Assembly: GCA_963383645.1 (NCBI GenBank)
Contig: OY726566.1
Coordinates: forward strand, 93,994,529-94,058,528
Origin: Muscardinus avellanarius
Lineage: Eukaryota > Chordata > Mammalia > Rodentia > Gliridae
Direction: 5' to 3'
Length of the DNA stretch: 64,000 nt
Part shown: in pieces, positions 33,350-44,723 of the stretch
Layout of the letters: each line of letters begins with the position of its first letter
How positions within the stretch are numbered: the stretch's first letter is position 1
The notes under the pieces: model-generated
Databases searched by the model: none
What the model was told of the DNA's origin: nothing
What the model saw: only the letters and a program-made list of their open reading frames with translations
Program-made: the position numbers and the translations under genes

Positions 33350-33536
33350 TCTTTTTTTTTTCTTTTTTCCCTGTACTGGGGATTGGACCCAGTGGTGTTC
33401 TACCTCTGAGCTATACCCCCAGCCTCTTATTTTTATTCTGAAACAGTTTTGCTAAGTGGCTGAAGGTCTTCCCAGGTTGCTGAGGCTGGCCTCAAATCTG
33501 CAATCCTGACATTACAAAAGCCACCATGCCTAGCTC
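33350..33536 (-). repeat. B1-ID SINE, minus strand
   Basis: T-run, ctgtactggggattggaccc, ctgagctatacccccagcc, then an eroded head ending accatgcctagctc. Confidence 0.87.
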
Positions 33537-34230
33537 ATTAATCTTTGCATGTTTACTTTTCCCCCAATGCATTAAGGTGCCCAGAAGGTAAGGGTGACTC
33601 ATAAACTAACTATGCATTCGTTCTTTCAGGTCCTCAGGGAAACCTCCAGTCCCCCTCCCCACCAGTTCATTGAAGAATGCCAGATCAAGCCAACTCCAAA
33701 AGCATCATCCAGGCGTGACCTCCACCTGGCCACCAGTGGATGTCTGATTCCCAGGCCCAGTACCTGAGCAAGGGAGCGACTGAGTGGCACCTCCAAAGCC
33801 CCTGGCACTATCCTCCACCATTGCAGACCTGTGAGGACCAATATGGCAGGTGCCTTGGGTTCTCAGGGCTCTGCAGAGATAACGATGGAAACACTCTCTG
33901 GGATTTGACTTGTTCTTTTATTGCGGAGCTCAGCCATGAGAACCTGGGTTCTGAGGCAGGAAAATGTCTGTGACAAATGCCTGAAGCCATCCAGCTGTAG
34001 TTCCTAGGCACAGTGAGATGGGGGAGGGCGTGTCTATCCCCTTGGTAGCTGCTACAGAAATTTATCTGAGGGAGAATTGCCTCTTTAAAGAAAATGTCTT
34101 GATAAGCTAACCTGTGCAGTCAGTTCTCTGAAGCCTAGCTGTTCTTCAGTGTCAACATTTCCAAGAAAGAGCCAATATTATTCTGTTTAAGAAAGGAATA
34201 AAATCCATGTATGTGTTTATTTTGTCTTGG
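33537..34230. other. Unassigned sequence
   Basis: No gene or named repeat was seen. It ends at a purine-rich tract. Confidence 0.4.
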
Positions 34231-34327
34231 GGAGGAAGAGTGAAAGAAAATAAGAAGAATATAAGAAGGAGAAAGAGAAGAAAAGAAGGAGGAAGAGGAG
34301 GAGGAGAAGGAAGAAACAAAGGGGGGA
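34231..34327. repeat. Purine-rich GAA/GGA tract
   Basis: Almost pure A/G on the plus strand for about 95 bases with no fixed unit. Confidence 0.75.
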
Positions 34328-34959
34328 ATCATGAGTTGAACAATTCATCTTCACAAACATTATCAAACTCTATAAAATGCTTGGTTTGTGTGTCTTATGA
34401 AAACCAGTGAACAGTCGCTGGTTTTGTGTATATGCAGGCCCTGGACAAAGAGGGACACAGACCCCTGATCCAGACAGCTGGATCAGGTTTCTGGTCTTTG
34501 AGTCAGACCTGTGCATCTTCTCTGGTCTTTGGTTCTGCAACTTGATCCCAAAGGGATGTGTCCCATTCATTAGCCTCCAGGCTGAACTCAGGTCTGAGAT
34601 GAATACAGCTTGGAACCTATAGAACTATTCAGGAGCTGCTGAGAATGGAAACAGATTTCCATTCAAAACCACTTCCTGTGGCCTTGGCAATGATTATCTT
34701 TGCAAGGAGAGTCTTCTCCAGGATCAGAAGAATCTCAGCACCTGGAACCAGCTGCCAGTAACCTCAGCTATGTCATATCCAAGGAGAGCTCTGCGTCTGT
34801 CCACTCTGCCCATCCCATGCACATGCATTCCCCGAGCATGTACTTGGTGCCTAGTACTGCGCCAGGCCCTGAACACAGAATAGATTAATAGCACACAACC
34901 CGTGGGACAGGAGTGTTCAGCTTCTTTGTACCACTACTAGGCTGATTTCTAGGGACACT
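34328..34959. other. Unassigned sequence
   Basis: No gene is seen. The run ttggtgcctagtactgcgcc (34843) has the look of an old L2/MIR end. Confidence 0.35.
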
Positions 34960-35740
34960 TTGAATTAAAACAACAGTGGGATACTACTACACACCTATTA
35001 GCACGGCTAAAACCCCAGACCCTGGCGACATCTAATGTTGGTGAAAATGTGGAGCAGCAGGAGCTCCTGTTCTTTGCTGGTGGGAATACAAACTGGTACA
35101 ACACTTTGGAAGTTTAACAGTGCGTTACAAAGCTGTCCATGTTTTTACCATATGATCAGGCAAGCATGCCCGGCACAATGTTTACAACTACTAAAAATTA
35201 GAAGCCACCAAGATGTCCTTCTGTAGATAAATGGATAAATAGTGGCTCATCTATGCAATAAAATATCATTTAGCATTAAAAAGACATGAGCTATTAAACC
35301 ACAAAAGATGGAGAGGAGCTTTAAACATATCCTGCTAAGTGAAAGAAGTTGGTCTGAAAGGTTACATACTATAGCATTCTGACTATGTGACATTCTGGAA
35401 AAGGCAAAAATATAGCAATAGTTAAAAAAAAAGTAACAGTTGCCAAGAGTTTGGGGGGAAGGAGGAAGGAGACATGAATGGATGGCACTCAACCAGCTAA
35501 ACTCTTTTGTATAAAATGAGAATGGCAGATACATGACTTGATGCATCTGTCAAAACTCATAGAACTGCACAATAGGAAGATGAGCCCGAGTGTAAACTAT
35601 GGACATCTGTTAATAATACTGGATCAATATGGTTCACAATTGTGGTGAGTGTGCCACATTCATGCAAGAAGTTAATAATAGGGAAACTGTGTCTAAAGTC
35701 TAAAGTTTGTTACTTTAAAATGCATAGTTTGTCATATGGT
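34960..35740 (+). mobile_element. Ancient L1 (L1M-type) 3' end, sense
   Basis: The runs gtggagcagcaggagctcct, tggtgggaatacaaactggt, agaagccaccaagatgtcct, gctaagtgaaagaagttggt and gatgagcccgagtgtaaact follow old L1 ORF2 C-terminus and 3' UTR in order. It is heavily mutated and clearly older than the composite retroelements. Confidence 0.75.
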
Positions 35741-35821
35741 AATGTGTGCTATAAAGAAATATAAAGCACCATAAATATCCAGAGAGTAAATAGTGAGTGT
35801 GTATGTTTGGGTGAGTTTGAA

Positions 35822-35822
35822 C

Positions 35823-35885
<63 letters not shown>

Positions 35886-35960
35886 CTCTTTCTCTCTTCT
35901 TCTTCTTCTTCTTCTTCTTCTTCTTCTTCTTCTTCTTCTTCTTCTTCTTCTTCTTCTTCT

Positions 35961-36002
<42 letters not shown>
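35822..36002. repeat. Compound (TTTC)n-(TTC)n-(TC)n microsatellite
   Basis: About fifteen TTTC units, then about twenty-two TTC units and about nineteen TC units on one uninterrupted pyrimidine strand of about 180 bases. The 127- to 144-codon frames over it are artefacts of the repeat. Confidence 0.97.
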
Positions 36003-36005
<3 letters not shown>

Positions 36006-36079
36006 CTTACGGATGGTCTCACTGATAGGGGAACATTTGAGAAGAATTTTTGGCCAAGAAAGGTAAGTACAAGGTCTTA

Positions 36080-36310
36080 CCATGTGCAGCTTCCATGTGC
36101 AGAAGAAACAGCAGTGAGCTATGTCATGGAGAGCTTTGTGGGTAGCCATGAAGTCATGGAATTATATCCTGAGTAAGTTGGGGAGCTCCTGGGGCTTTAT
36201 GAGCAGAGGAGTGACACTATCTGCTTTATAAACACACACAAAAAAGATAACTTTCACTGTTGTGTGAAGAATAGATTATACAGTAGGATGGACCTGGTTA
36301 ACTCCTGTGG
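36080..36310 (+). repeat. Ancient interspersed repeat remnant (L2/MER class)
   Basis: The runs catggagagctttgtgggtag, gctttatgagcagaggagtg and gtgtgaagaatagattatac match a repeat also suspected at 6.5 and 54 kb. Confidence 0.4.
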
Positions 36311-36644
36311 AATTTGTGGGAAGAACTTAAGCTTAGAAACAGGATCGTGTCTTTTTTTGATATTCTGATCCATTTTTAAAGTGAGATTGGCTCTCCATGC
36401 AGGTGGGGGACTGAAACTCTAGGGAAAATATATGCCCATGAGAACTTTTAGGAAGCTAGGAGGTAGAGGGTTTTTTAGTGGAGTCATTTTAACAACTTTG
36501 CAAAGTTTCCAAGCAAGAGTTTCTCCCTCATTAAATCTCACGACTTCTATATTCATGGTGAACACTTGCCTATTAGTTTCCAAAGAAAATGTAGATGCTC
36601 TGCCCTTGAAACGATCTAGGAAGATAACATGCCTGTCTGTGTGA

Positions 36645-36762
36645 TTAAAGACCTGCTCTATGCCAGGATCTGCTCAACGTTTCTTTGCATTCATTGTCTA
36701 ATTGAGTTCTCATAATTTTCTCATTGGTAGGCCCTATTATTGTCCCAACTATAGATATAGGA
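36645..36762 (-). repeat. MIR fragment, antisense
   Basis: The runs ctctatgccaggatctgctc and gtaggccctattattgtccc follow the reverse MIR 3' part. A SINE follows directly. Confidence 0.5.
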
Positions 36763-36976
36763 TTTTTTTTTTTCCGATACTGGGGATGGAACCCAGGGGC
36801 ATTCTACCTCTGAGCTACACCCCCAGCCCTATTTTTTTATCCTTTATTTTGAAACAGGTCTCACTGAGTTGCAAAGGGCCTCACTAAGTAGTAGCTGAGG
36901 CTGTCCATGAACCACGATCCTCCTGTCTCAGCCTCCCAAATGCTGGGATTACAAGTGTGCGCCACCACGCCCAGCT
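36763..36976 (-). repeat. B1-ID SINE, minus strand
   Basis: T-run, gatactggggatggaaccca, and a head ending ccaccacgcccagct. Flanks agatataggatttt and agacctaggatttt look like a mutated target duplication. Confidence 0.9.
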
Positions 36977-37095
36977 AGACCTAGGATTTTAAATGACACC
37001 CTAAATCACCCAGAATATACAGTATCCAATCTCCTTGACCCTGAAGCCCAGAATCTTCCCAAGATGTGCTGTAGACAATCTAGTAAGAAAGAACT

Positions 37096-37290
37096 GAGCC
37101 GAGTGTGGCGGTACATGCCTGTAATTCCAGTACTTGGGAAGCTGAGAAGGATGATTGCAGATATGAGGCCAGCTTCAGTAACTTAGCAATATGCTGTTTC
37201 AAAATAAAAAGACCCGGGGGGGGGGGTCTAGCATGGGGAGAGGTGAATACCCTTGGTTTCAATCCCTAGTACAAAAATAAATAAATAAAA
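37096..37290 (+). repeat. B1-ID SINE
   Basis: From gagccgagtgtggcggtaca to ccctagtacaaaaataaata. The linker contains a G-run (37217-37226). Confidence 0.85.
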
Positions 37291-38920
37291 GGATCTGGAT
37301 ATCCTCAAGATGTGTTCCTTACAGGAACTTGCTGCTTAATGCCAGAGAGAACAAAGATGTCCTTGTTAACCCCCTTTGCTCTCTCTTGGCCATGTGAGTC
37401 CCTGTTTCCATGTGGGTGGGTTTGGGGCTCAGGGAAGTGAGTGGAGTAAGGAGGCTGCTAAGCAGGGAGGTGGAGAGAGCTGGACAGTGACCAGAGTCCA
37501 GAGTCCAGAGGAGGAATTTACGCTCCACCTCTTCTAAGTGTCTCCCAAGTGCCACCACTGGGCTCACCACTGGGCTCAGGCCTGAGCCCAGTGGTGGTGG
37601 TGATGGTGATGGGGTTCACTTGGCCAGGATGCGCAGGTCCCCACCAGGTCTCCATCAGGTCTCAGCCTGGTTTCAGGTTACTTCTCACCATGTCTAAGTA
37701 GAAAATCCTTCTTGAGGTCACATAAATAGAATGGATTTATCCAAGGAGGGGCCCCTATTTCTAGGGGTGGTGAGCTAGTGGAAGTAGGAGATTTCAAAGT
37801 TGCCCTAGCTCATGGAAATCTCTGGCATTGGTCACTTTCATGTCCACAGACCATTCAACCAGCTAAGTTATAAAAACTCTCAAAGTGGAAATGCTGGCTG
37901 ACTCCAAACTATGTGCTGGTGGCAGAGACAGGGTGGTTGGCAGGGAGACAATGTTTACTTTCTTGCTGTCCCTGAATTCTGAAGGCCATTTTAATTAGCT
38001 TTCAAACAGCATTTGTACTTTTTGGTCTTTGAGTTTGTGCTTATGGCTACACACCCACACACCCACACATAATCCCATTTTAATGAAATCAGAAGAACAT
38101 CAAAATTGCTATGCTGTATCAACGTCTCATTAGAATGGACATCTCTTGCTAAAGCAGAGTAGAAGGGCTGCTTTGTAATTTATTAGTGTTCTTAATTATT
38201 TAAAGCAAAACTTCTACAATAGTGCTATAAATGGAGGTGAATAGAGGTCAACTTTTTAATTCATTTTAATTTTTTTTATAAACAAGAAGGGATGTTTTCC
38301 AGTTTCCAAAGTAAGCTGCCAGAGGAGGAAAGGCAGAGACTAGCTTTGAATATAATATTAGATTCCTGGTACAATTGGACGTGTTTTTCAAAACATATTG
38401 CTGATATTTGGAGTGGAGTTATAAATATTTATGGGAACAAAGGGTGGTGGGAGCCACACTATGGGAGTAGTGAAGAAATGAAGGAATATCCAATTAGCTC
38501 GGGGTGAAAATTAACGGGAGAGTGCTACAGAGATGGCCTGACTGTGAATCACCACATCTAAAATAAAAGTGGAAGAGGCAGTTGAAATCAGTAAAGTATT
38601 TCTGCATGGGGGGAGGGTATGCAGTCAGAGAACTGCTGGCTGAGACGAAACTGGTGGACTCCCAATGGAGGAGGCTCAGGGGACTGAGAGAGAGGATGTG
38701 GTGGGATTGCACAGAAGGAAGGAAATGGTATTAGCCCATGGGAAGGGGGAGGGATGCATCCTTCTGCCAAGATGCAATAAAGGTCAAGGGTGGACTTAAG
38801 GGATCATCGTGGCTCTCTTGCCCAGTTGGGGACTCCTTTGGAAGGGGAGCAGATAGAAGACAAGGAGGAGACATTTGCTAAGTTTTCCAGAGAGGTGGAA
38901 AGTTGGAAGCATGGTAGTTT
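37291..38920. other. Mostly repeat-free sequence with palindrome and A/T-rich island
   Basis: No gene is seen. A perfect palindrome lies at 37565-37596. The 37980-38290 part lacks any recognisable transposon and is rich in TTAATTA-like cores (ccattttaattagctttc, ttcttaattatttaaagc), as candidate regulatory DNA often is. Confidence 0.35.
37565..37596. repeat. Perfect 32-bp palindrome
   Basis: The arm caccactgggctcagg is followed with no spacer by its exact reverse complement cctgagcccagtggtg. An extra partial copy of the left arm (ccaccactgggctc) precedes it at 37552. Confidence 0.95.
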
Positions 38921-38924
38921 GGTG

Positions 38925-39296
38925 TCTCAGTCAACATTCTTACTGCTGTAATCCAAAACACCTGACCACCACAACTTGGAGGAAGGAAAATTTATTTGCT
39001 CACAGTTCTGGAGATTTCAGGGGTTTAGTCCATGTTAGGCCAGGTTTCATTTGTGGAGCTCAGGGCATGGTGTGGGGAGGTAAGAGAGATAGAGGTAGAG
39101 ATAGAGATAGAGAGTTATCTCACATCATGGAGGCCAGAAGCAAGAGAGGGAGCAGAGGGAAGAAGGACCATATATAATCCTCAAGGCCAGATCCCCAGGG
39201 ACCTTCTCCTTAGCAAAGAAGCCCTACCTCCAACATGACTCCTTTGTCTCCATGAGGCCTAAAGGGGATATTCTAAATCCAAACCAGAGAGCTGGA
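38925..39296 (-). mobile_element. MaLR-like LTR, antisense
   Basis: Plus strand: gtctcagtcaacattcttac, ggaaaatttatttgctcaca, gttctggagatttcaggggt, cacatcatggaggccag, then ggatattctaaatccaaacc. It holds a short gataga microsatellite at 39089-39112. Confidence 0.55.
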
Positions 39297-39424
39297 GATC
39301 TGAGAACATGATAGTTTCAGAACTTGGGAAAACTGATACTGAGGAGTACTTGAAGTTTTCCTAACGGAATGCTTAGTGAATGTGCTGAATAGACCTAGCA
39401 CAGATTCTCTGTTAAATTGCTTTC

Positions 39425-39770
39425 TCTGTCATCTGTATCCATTGGGGTCCCAGCAAGAAACAGATGGCACATTCAAACTAGATAACTGAGAAGAGTTTAA
39501 TGAAGGGACTGTTTGCTAGGGGAAATAGGTTGCACTAGGTGTGAGAAATAGAGGCACAAGGACTAGTATCAGGGGTGGGAACACTGTAGAAAAAGCCTGG
39601 TCACCCCAATGCAGGGGCAATGAGGAAGCAGAGGAGGACCTAGGGAGGGGAGAGGACCATCTTGGTAGGCAGTCTGTGGGGATGAACGGCCCAGCCTCTC
39701 TACCTTCTCCTGCTATCACCTGCTGAATCTCACTGTCCAATTCAATTGAAGCCTTGGGGGAGGGGGCTGG
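39425..39770. repeat. Ancient interspersed repeat remnant
   Basis: The runs ggggtcccagcaagaaacag, atggcacattcaaactagat and agagtttaatgaagggactg recall an old mammalian repeat whose name I am unsure of. Confidence 0.35.
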
Positions 39771-39939
39771 CAAATAGAAGGTATAGAGACACAGTTGCAA
39801 TGTTGAGTCCAAAGACAGGAAACACAGGCAGGATGTCTGCTTTGGTATGAAGCAAAATTCCTTTTTCAAAAAATCTCTTTGCTTTGAAGACCTTCAAGTG
39901 AGTGGATAGTTCATATTTGGTTTGCCTAAAGTCAGTGGA

Positions 39940-40145
39940 GCCAGGCGTGGTGTCACATGCCTGTAATACCAGTACTTGGGAGGCTGAAATAAAAAGGTCG
40001 CAGGTTCAAGGCCAGCCTCAGCAACATAGTGAGACTCTCAGCAATCTAGCAAGACTTTATTTACAGAGACTTTTTCCAAATAAACAAACAATAAGGGCTG
40101 AGGGTGTAGTTTGGAGGTAGCATGCCCCTGGTTTCAGTCTCTGGC

Positions 40146-40146
<1 letters not shown>
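39940..40146 (+). repeat. B1-ID SINE with (CA)n tail
   Basis: From agccaggcgtggtgtcacat to gtctctggcaacac. The tail passes straight into the microsatellite at 40147. Confidence 0.88.
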
Positions 40147-40192
<46 letters not shown>

Positions 40193-40196
40193 ATAC
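40147..40196. repeat. (CA)n microsatellite
   Basis: About twenty CA units at the 3' end of a SINE, presumably grown from its tail. Confidence 0.95.
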
Positions 40197-40364
40197 ACCA
40201 ATGGATTGTAACAACATCTAGACTGCTGTTGACCAAACAACTGGTTACCAGAGTCTAGCCAACTTGACCCTTAAAACAAGCTGTCATGGCCTTGTGGCAG
40301 GGCAAAATGAAAATGGGGTTTTGCTGAGGTTCAATCAGGATCTTAGAGTTTAAACATTGTTCTC

Positions 40365-40525
40365 ACATATGTTGGTCTATCTAATCCTCAAAACCACATG
40401 GCGAAACAGGTATTATCATCCATAACTTATGCCTGCTGCCACTGCAGCTCCGAGAGGTTATTGCCCAAGGACACAGAGCTGGAAAATTGTAGAAGCAAGT
40501 CTACAACTCAGATCTCCAGATTTTA
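40365..40525 (-). repeat. MIR, antisense
   Basis: The runs taatcctcaaaaccacatgg, caggtattatcatccataac, gaggttattgcccaaggaca and gaagcaagtctacaactcag follow the reverse MIR order. Confidence 0.6.
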
Positions 40526-40770
40526 ATTTTAGACAGCTTGCAGAATATTTTAAAATCCCAGTATGAAGTCACACAATACCAGGGCTTACTTAAATATACT
40601 AAAACGGGGGAATGAGGCTGTGGTGCACGTGACTGGCCACGTGTTCGTGGTTTGTTGTAGGTTCATTTTTCTCTACATTATTCTCTATGCATATGAGAAT
40701 TTCCACAATAAAATATTAATATAACCTTGTGGCTTTGTGAGCTTTTTCTTGCCTTAGAAAGTACAGCTGT

Positions 40771-40961
40771 CGCCGGGCGTGGTGGCGCACGCTTGTAATC
40801 CCCGCACTTGGGAGGCGGAGACAGGAGGATCGCGCAGGTTCGAAGCCAGCCGCACTGGCGTAAGAGACCCTGTTTCAAAAATATAAAATAGGTCTGGGAG
40901 TGTAGCCCGGAGGTAGAAGGGCTTCCAGGAACCCCAGTACCACCAAAAAAAAAAAAAAAAA
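40771..40961 (+). repeat. Young CpG-rich B1-ID SINE
   Basis: From cgccgggcgtggtggcgcac to agggcttccaggaacccc, ccagtaccacc and an A-run. A perfect 15-bp target-site duplication, agaaagtacagctgt, lies at 40756-40770 and 40962-40976. CpGs are well kept, so insertion is recent. Confidence 0.95.
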
Positions 40962-40976
40962 AGAAAGTACAGCTGT

Positions 40977-41559
40977 CCACTCCAGCCCCCTCAGGTGTAG
41001 CTGTAGGAAACCAAGCTCTTTGAATCTCTCTTTGCTTTTGAAGGGCATTCTTTGCCAAGGGGTAAGGAAGGTGGTAGAGGGCACCTTTGCTGTCAGGCGG
41101 CACAGAGCACCCTCTGATGTCACTAACTCCCTAGTGATGTGGGCCGACATGCAGGTCTTGCCTCTACGTGGTGGTTACACACACCGACTCTGCAGCCAGA
41201 CTGGCTCTGACTCGAGCCTCTACCACTTGGTGGCTGCTGGCCTTTATCGAGCGACTTCACTTCTCTGTACATCTTCACCACAGGAAAACAGGCCAATGAT
41301 GGCACTTACCTACCCAATCTTTGGAAAGCTGAATAGCTGGTGTGTGGCTATAGTGAGTGTCAGTAAGCGTAAGAGGAATGAAATCCACAAAAGTCTCTGT
41401 ACAAAGAGAACCACGTAACTGTATATGGTTAATTTTCTGGTTCCTTTGTCTTTTGTTGCCAGAGGAAAAAGCAAGAGAATATGAATCATTCATTCATTCA
41501 TTGAATAGTTATTGAAGCTCTGTCTCATATCTATTGTGATGATGATCATAAATATGAAA
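40977..41559. other. Unassigned sequence
   Basis: A plus-strand frame of 132 codons (41020-41418) has no recognisable features. An ATTC repeat lies near 41488-41508. Confidence 0.35.
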
Positions 41560-41757
41560 ATTGTTTTGTACTGAGGATTGAACCCAGGGGTGTTCTACCT
41601 CCAGACTACACCCCCAGCCCTTTTCATTTTTATTTTTAAACACATCTTGCTAAGTTGCCGAGGGTCTAAATTGCTGAAGCTGGCCTTGAACCTGGGATCC
41701 TCCTGTCTTAGTCTCCCAAGTACTGGGATTACAGGAGTACACCATTACTTCTGGCTA
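41560..41757 (-). repeat. B1-ID SINE, minus strand
   Basis: From ttgtactgaggattgaaccc to caccattacttctggct. Older than average, with several substitutions. Confidence 0.87.
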
Positions 41758-42254
41758 AACATGAGAATTTTGGGGAACACAGCTTAGTTGAGGGAACGGG
41801 TCCATTAATTAACTCGGTAGTTCTTAACATTTACTAAAACATAGACCTTTAGAGAACTGTATGAAGGCTGTAAATATCTTCACAAAATACTGATACATGT
41901 AAATTATTTAATATAATTTAACCCTGGATATGAGGTTAAAAACTTCTAAAAAATAATTATATATCATAGTATTTACCATACTGTGTATTAATAGTTGATA
42001 GCAATACCACAGTACCCATTGTACTTATTTGAAGATACACCATGTAGTTTGCAGGACCTATTATCCTCAACATGCACATTAAAGGAACCACTGATTTCAG
42101 CCAAAGTATTCTCTCTCTGGTCTAATTTCCCAACACTGCTCTCACTCCCCAGTTCTACTGTATCAAACTTTTCTCACTTGTTTAATGCTGTGGTTTCCAT
42201 GGTCTCAGTCCCACACCTCAGTGAGAATGAATAAATAAGCAAAAGTCTTATAGG
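41758..42254. other. Unassigned A/T-rich sequence
   Basis: No gene or named repeat was recognised. Confidence 0.4.
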
Positions 42255-42935
42255 CTCTGGGTAGCTTTTCTTCATTGTGACCAAAATATCTGGTAGGACC
42301 AACTTAGAGGAGGAAAGATTTATTTGGGCTTACAGTTTTAGAGTTTCAGCCCATGGTTGGCTGGCTCCATCATGGTGGAAAGGCATGGCAGAGAAGGGCT
42401 GCTTGGATCATGGCAACTGGGAAAGAGAGGAGAGAGGAGAGAGAGAGGAGAGAGGAGAGGAGAGGAGAGGAGAGGAGAGGAGAGGAGAGGAGAGGAGAGG
42501 AGAGGAGAGGGAGAGGGAGAGGGAGAGGGAGAGGGAGAGGGAGAGGGAGAGGGAGAGGGAGAGGGAGAGGGAGAGGGAGAGGGAGAGGGAGAGGGAGGGA
42601 GGGAGGGAGGGAGAGAGAGAGAGAGAGGAAGAAGAAGAGAAGAGAAGAGAGGGGAGAGGGGAGAGGGGAGAGGGAGGGGGAGAGGGAGAGAGGAGAAGAG
42701 AGAACACAAGGAGAGAGGATGGGGCCAGGGAGAAGAGAAACCCTTCCAGGGTACCCCCCCAGTAACCTGCTTCCTCCAACTAAGTCCTACCTCCCAGTCA
42801 TCAGTGGATTCATCCATTGACAAGATCAGGGCCCTTATGACCCAGTCCTGAGCCTCAGTTAATTGGGGGCCAAGTTTTCCACGCGTGAGCCTTTGAGGAG
42901 CAGCTAGATCCTGACGTATGTATATCTATGTACAC
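42255..42935 (-). mobile_element. MaLR-like LTR interrupted by a G/A-rich array, antisense
   Basis: Left part: gaccaacttagaggaggaaa, gatttatttgggcttacagt, catggttggctggctccatc. Right part: gacaagatcagggcccttat, tgagcctttgaggag. The usual short AG-rich spot of such LTRs has grown into the array at 42421-42715. Confidence 0.55.
42421..42715. repeat. G/A-rich compound microsatellite array
   Basis: In order: irregular GA/GAGGA, then (GGAGA)n about 42449-42508, (GAGGGA)n about 42509-42594, (GGGA)n to about 42613, (GA)n, and then AGAAG- and AGGGG-rich units. All bases are purines on the plus strand. Frames of 120-160 codons here are artefacts. Confidence 0.95.
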
Positions 42936-43680
42936 GCTCCGGGTGTGTACACTGACTTATAAACTGTACACAGGCATCAACACCATTATCCAATACCTGG
43001 GGACGGGGAGACCAGAAACAGGGCAGGCTCAACATTAACAAACGAGCACGTAAACCCAGATTTCAAAAAGACGTGGGAACAATTTTTGCATGCCTCTGGC
43101 AATATTCTTGTCATGTCTGATGAAGCCATCGTTTGTGTGTCATAATGAAGCTGACCAAGAGCATGTCTGAAGCCAGGCAAGTGTCGGAAGAAAGCTCATG
43201 TTACCCGTGCTTCCGTTATCCGTGTGACCTTCGGTCGGGGACTTCCTCGCTGGAATCTCTTCCAGCCATATTTTGTGTCGTGAGGGTTGGCTTAAACTGG
43301 GCCTGGCCATGCTCCTTGCAGACTTCAGGGCCCTCCTTATACTGAGAGAGGCTCGGGTTTAATTTGTTTCTTAGATAATAGCAAGGCTGAACTTCTGAAT
43401 CAGACTGAAAATTCAGCATTAGCAGATCTAGTTTTTTCTTCTAGGTTTCTAGTGAATCTCACCTTCCCCTCTGCAGACCTTTATTTGAAAACACTGGGCC
43501 TGATGCCTTCCTCATTCTGCTCCCTTTTGGGTCTCTGACTTATCGCTGCCTCTGGCAGCTTCCCTACCCTGCCCGGACCAGACTGGGTCCCTCTGCTTTT
43601 GGCTTCCCTGCCCATCCTCTATACAGCAAACACCAGCTGGGTCTCGAGGCACCTCTCCAGCTGACCACGGCCCTGTACCC
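42936..43680. other. Unassigned sequence
   Basis: No gene or named repeat is seen between the two related segments at 42837 and 43681. Confidence 0.4.
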
Positions 43681-43815
43681 ATGACCCAGTCCTGCCCAAA
43701 GGCTGCTCCCCTGAGCCTCACTTAATTGGGGGCCATGCTTTCCACACATGAACCTTTGAGGAACATGCTAGATCCCGACATATGTATATCTGACATATGT
43801 ATATCTACATACATG
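43681..43815 (-). repeat. Second copy of the LTR-end segment at 42837
   Basis: The runs atgacccagtcctg, taattgggggccatgctttc and gcctttgag-like text pair with 42837-42932. This copy has about 16 extra bases after cctg and a doubled gacatatgtatatct unit. Confidence 0.7.
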
Positions 43816-43844
43816 TACAAGAAGCTTACAGTTGACAGGCGTTA

Positions 43845-44620
43845 ATAGCCATTAGGCAAGTGATGATACACAAAATATAAAATTATAGTGGTGTTAAAGG
43901 CTTTAGAAAGAAGTGCAAAAGGTGAGAAAAAGCATAAAGGAGGGAGAGTTGATGTAGCCGGGGAACTAATTGAGTTTAAATATAAAGAAGTGTTAGACAA
44001 AGGGGAAAGAGAGTTCCAGTTCCAGAGGAGAGGGAGCCGGATACACAAAGACCCGGTGGCAGAAGGGGACATTTATTTTAACAATTGTTACATTTTATAA
44101 TTCTTCATCAGCACATCTGTACCTCTCTTTAGACAGCCGCTCTGCCCCTATGAGAGATTACACCTGTCTTGTTCACCATTGTCTTACCCTAGCCTTACAA
44201 CACACCTGCCATGTAGGAGCTGCTCAGTAAATACTTGCATGGATGAACAAGTAGAAACATGCGAAAGATAGTAAACCAGCCTGGGGGCTCAGAGAAATTT
44301 TGCAGAGGAGACGGTTCCTGAATTGGGATATAAAGAACAAGTAGGGTTTTATTATAGGAAGGAGAAAGAACAGGTGATGTGACAGGAGCTATGGCAGCAG
44401 CTTTCAAGATGTGTCTAAGGAACTTCAAAGCGGGGAAGTGGGACAGATGGTGGATGAAGGGCGAGGTGGGGCGCAGGGGAAGTAGAGACTGGAAAGCTCT
44501 GCACGCTGGCCAGGGTCTGGGGCACATGGGGGTACTGCCCACCAAGAGGGGGCACAGGAAGAGCAGTGGATGTGATGATGGATGGCTTCAGAGGGGGACG
44601 TGCTGGACCCACAGCAGTAG
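43845..44620 (+). repeat. Ancient interspersed repeat remnants (L2/MER class)
   Basis: Two pieces (about 43845-44090 and 44280-44620) show ggaaagagagttccagttcc, ggagagggagccggatacac and aggtgatgtgacaggagcta, reminiscent of the repeat at 53.7-54.45 kb. Assignment is uncertain. Confidence 0.3.
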
Positions 44621-44723
44621 AACATGGTGCTGAGCAGTATGGGGTCTGAGGCCACTGAACCCTCTGACTTGGGACTAGGAAATCAATCATGGTCAGCAGT
44701 TCTGGATAAGATACGAACATGGA

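Noticed and set aside
35715..36176. Open frames of 72-144 codons of Ser/Leu, Phe, Glu or Arg/Lys repeats
   Set aside because: They are translations of the TTTC/TTC/TC microsatellite.
40756..40976. CRISPR-like or attachment-site direct repeats
   Set aside because: The short exact repeats flank SINEs and are target-site duplications. The genome is mammalian.
42277..42851. Overlapping frames of 123-164 codons in several phases
   Set aside because: All cross the G/A array. Open frames in every phase reflect the absence of T, not coding.
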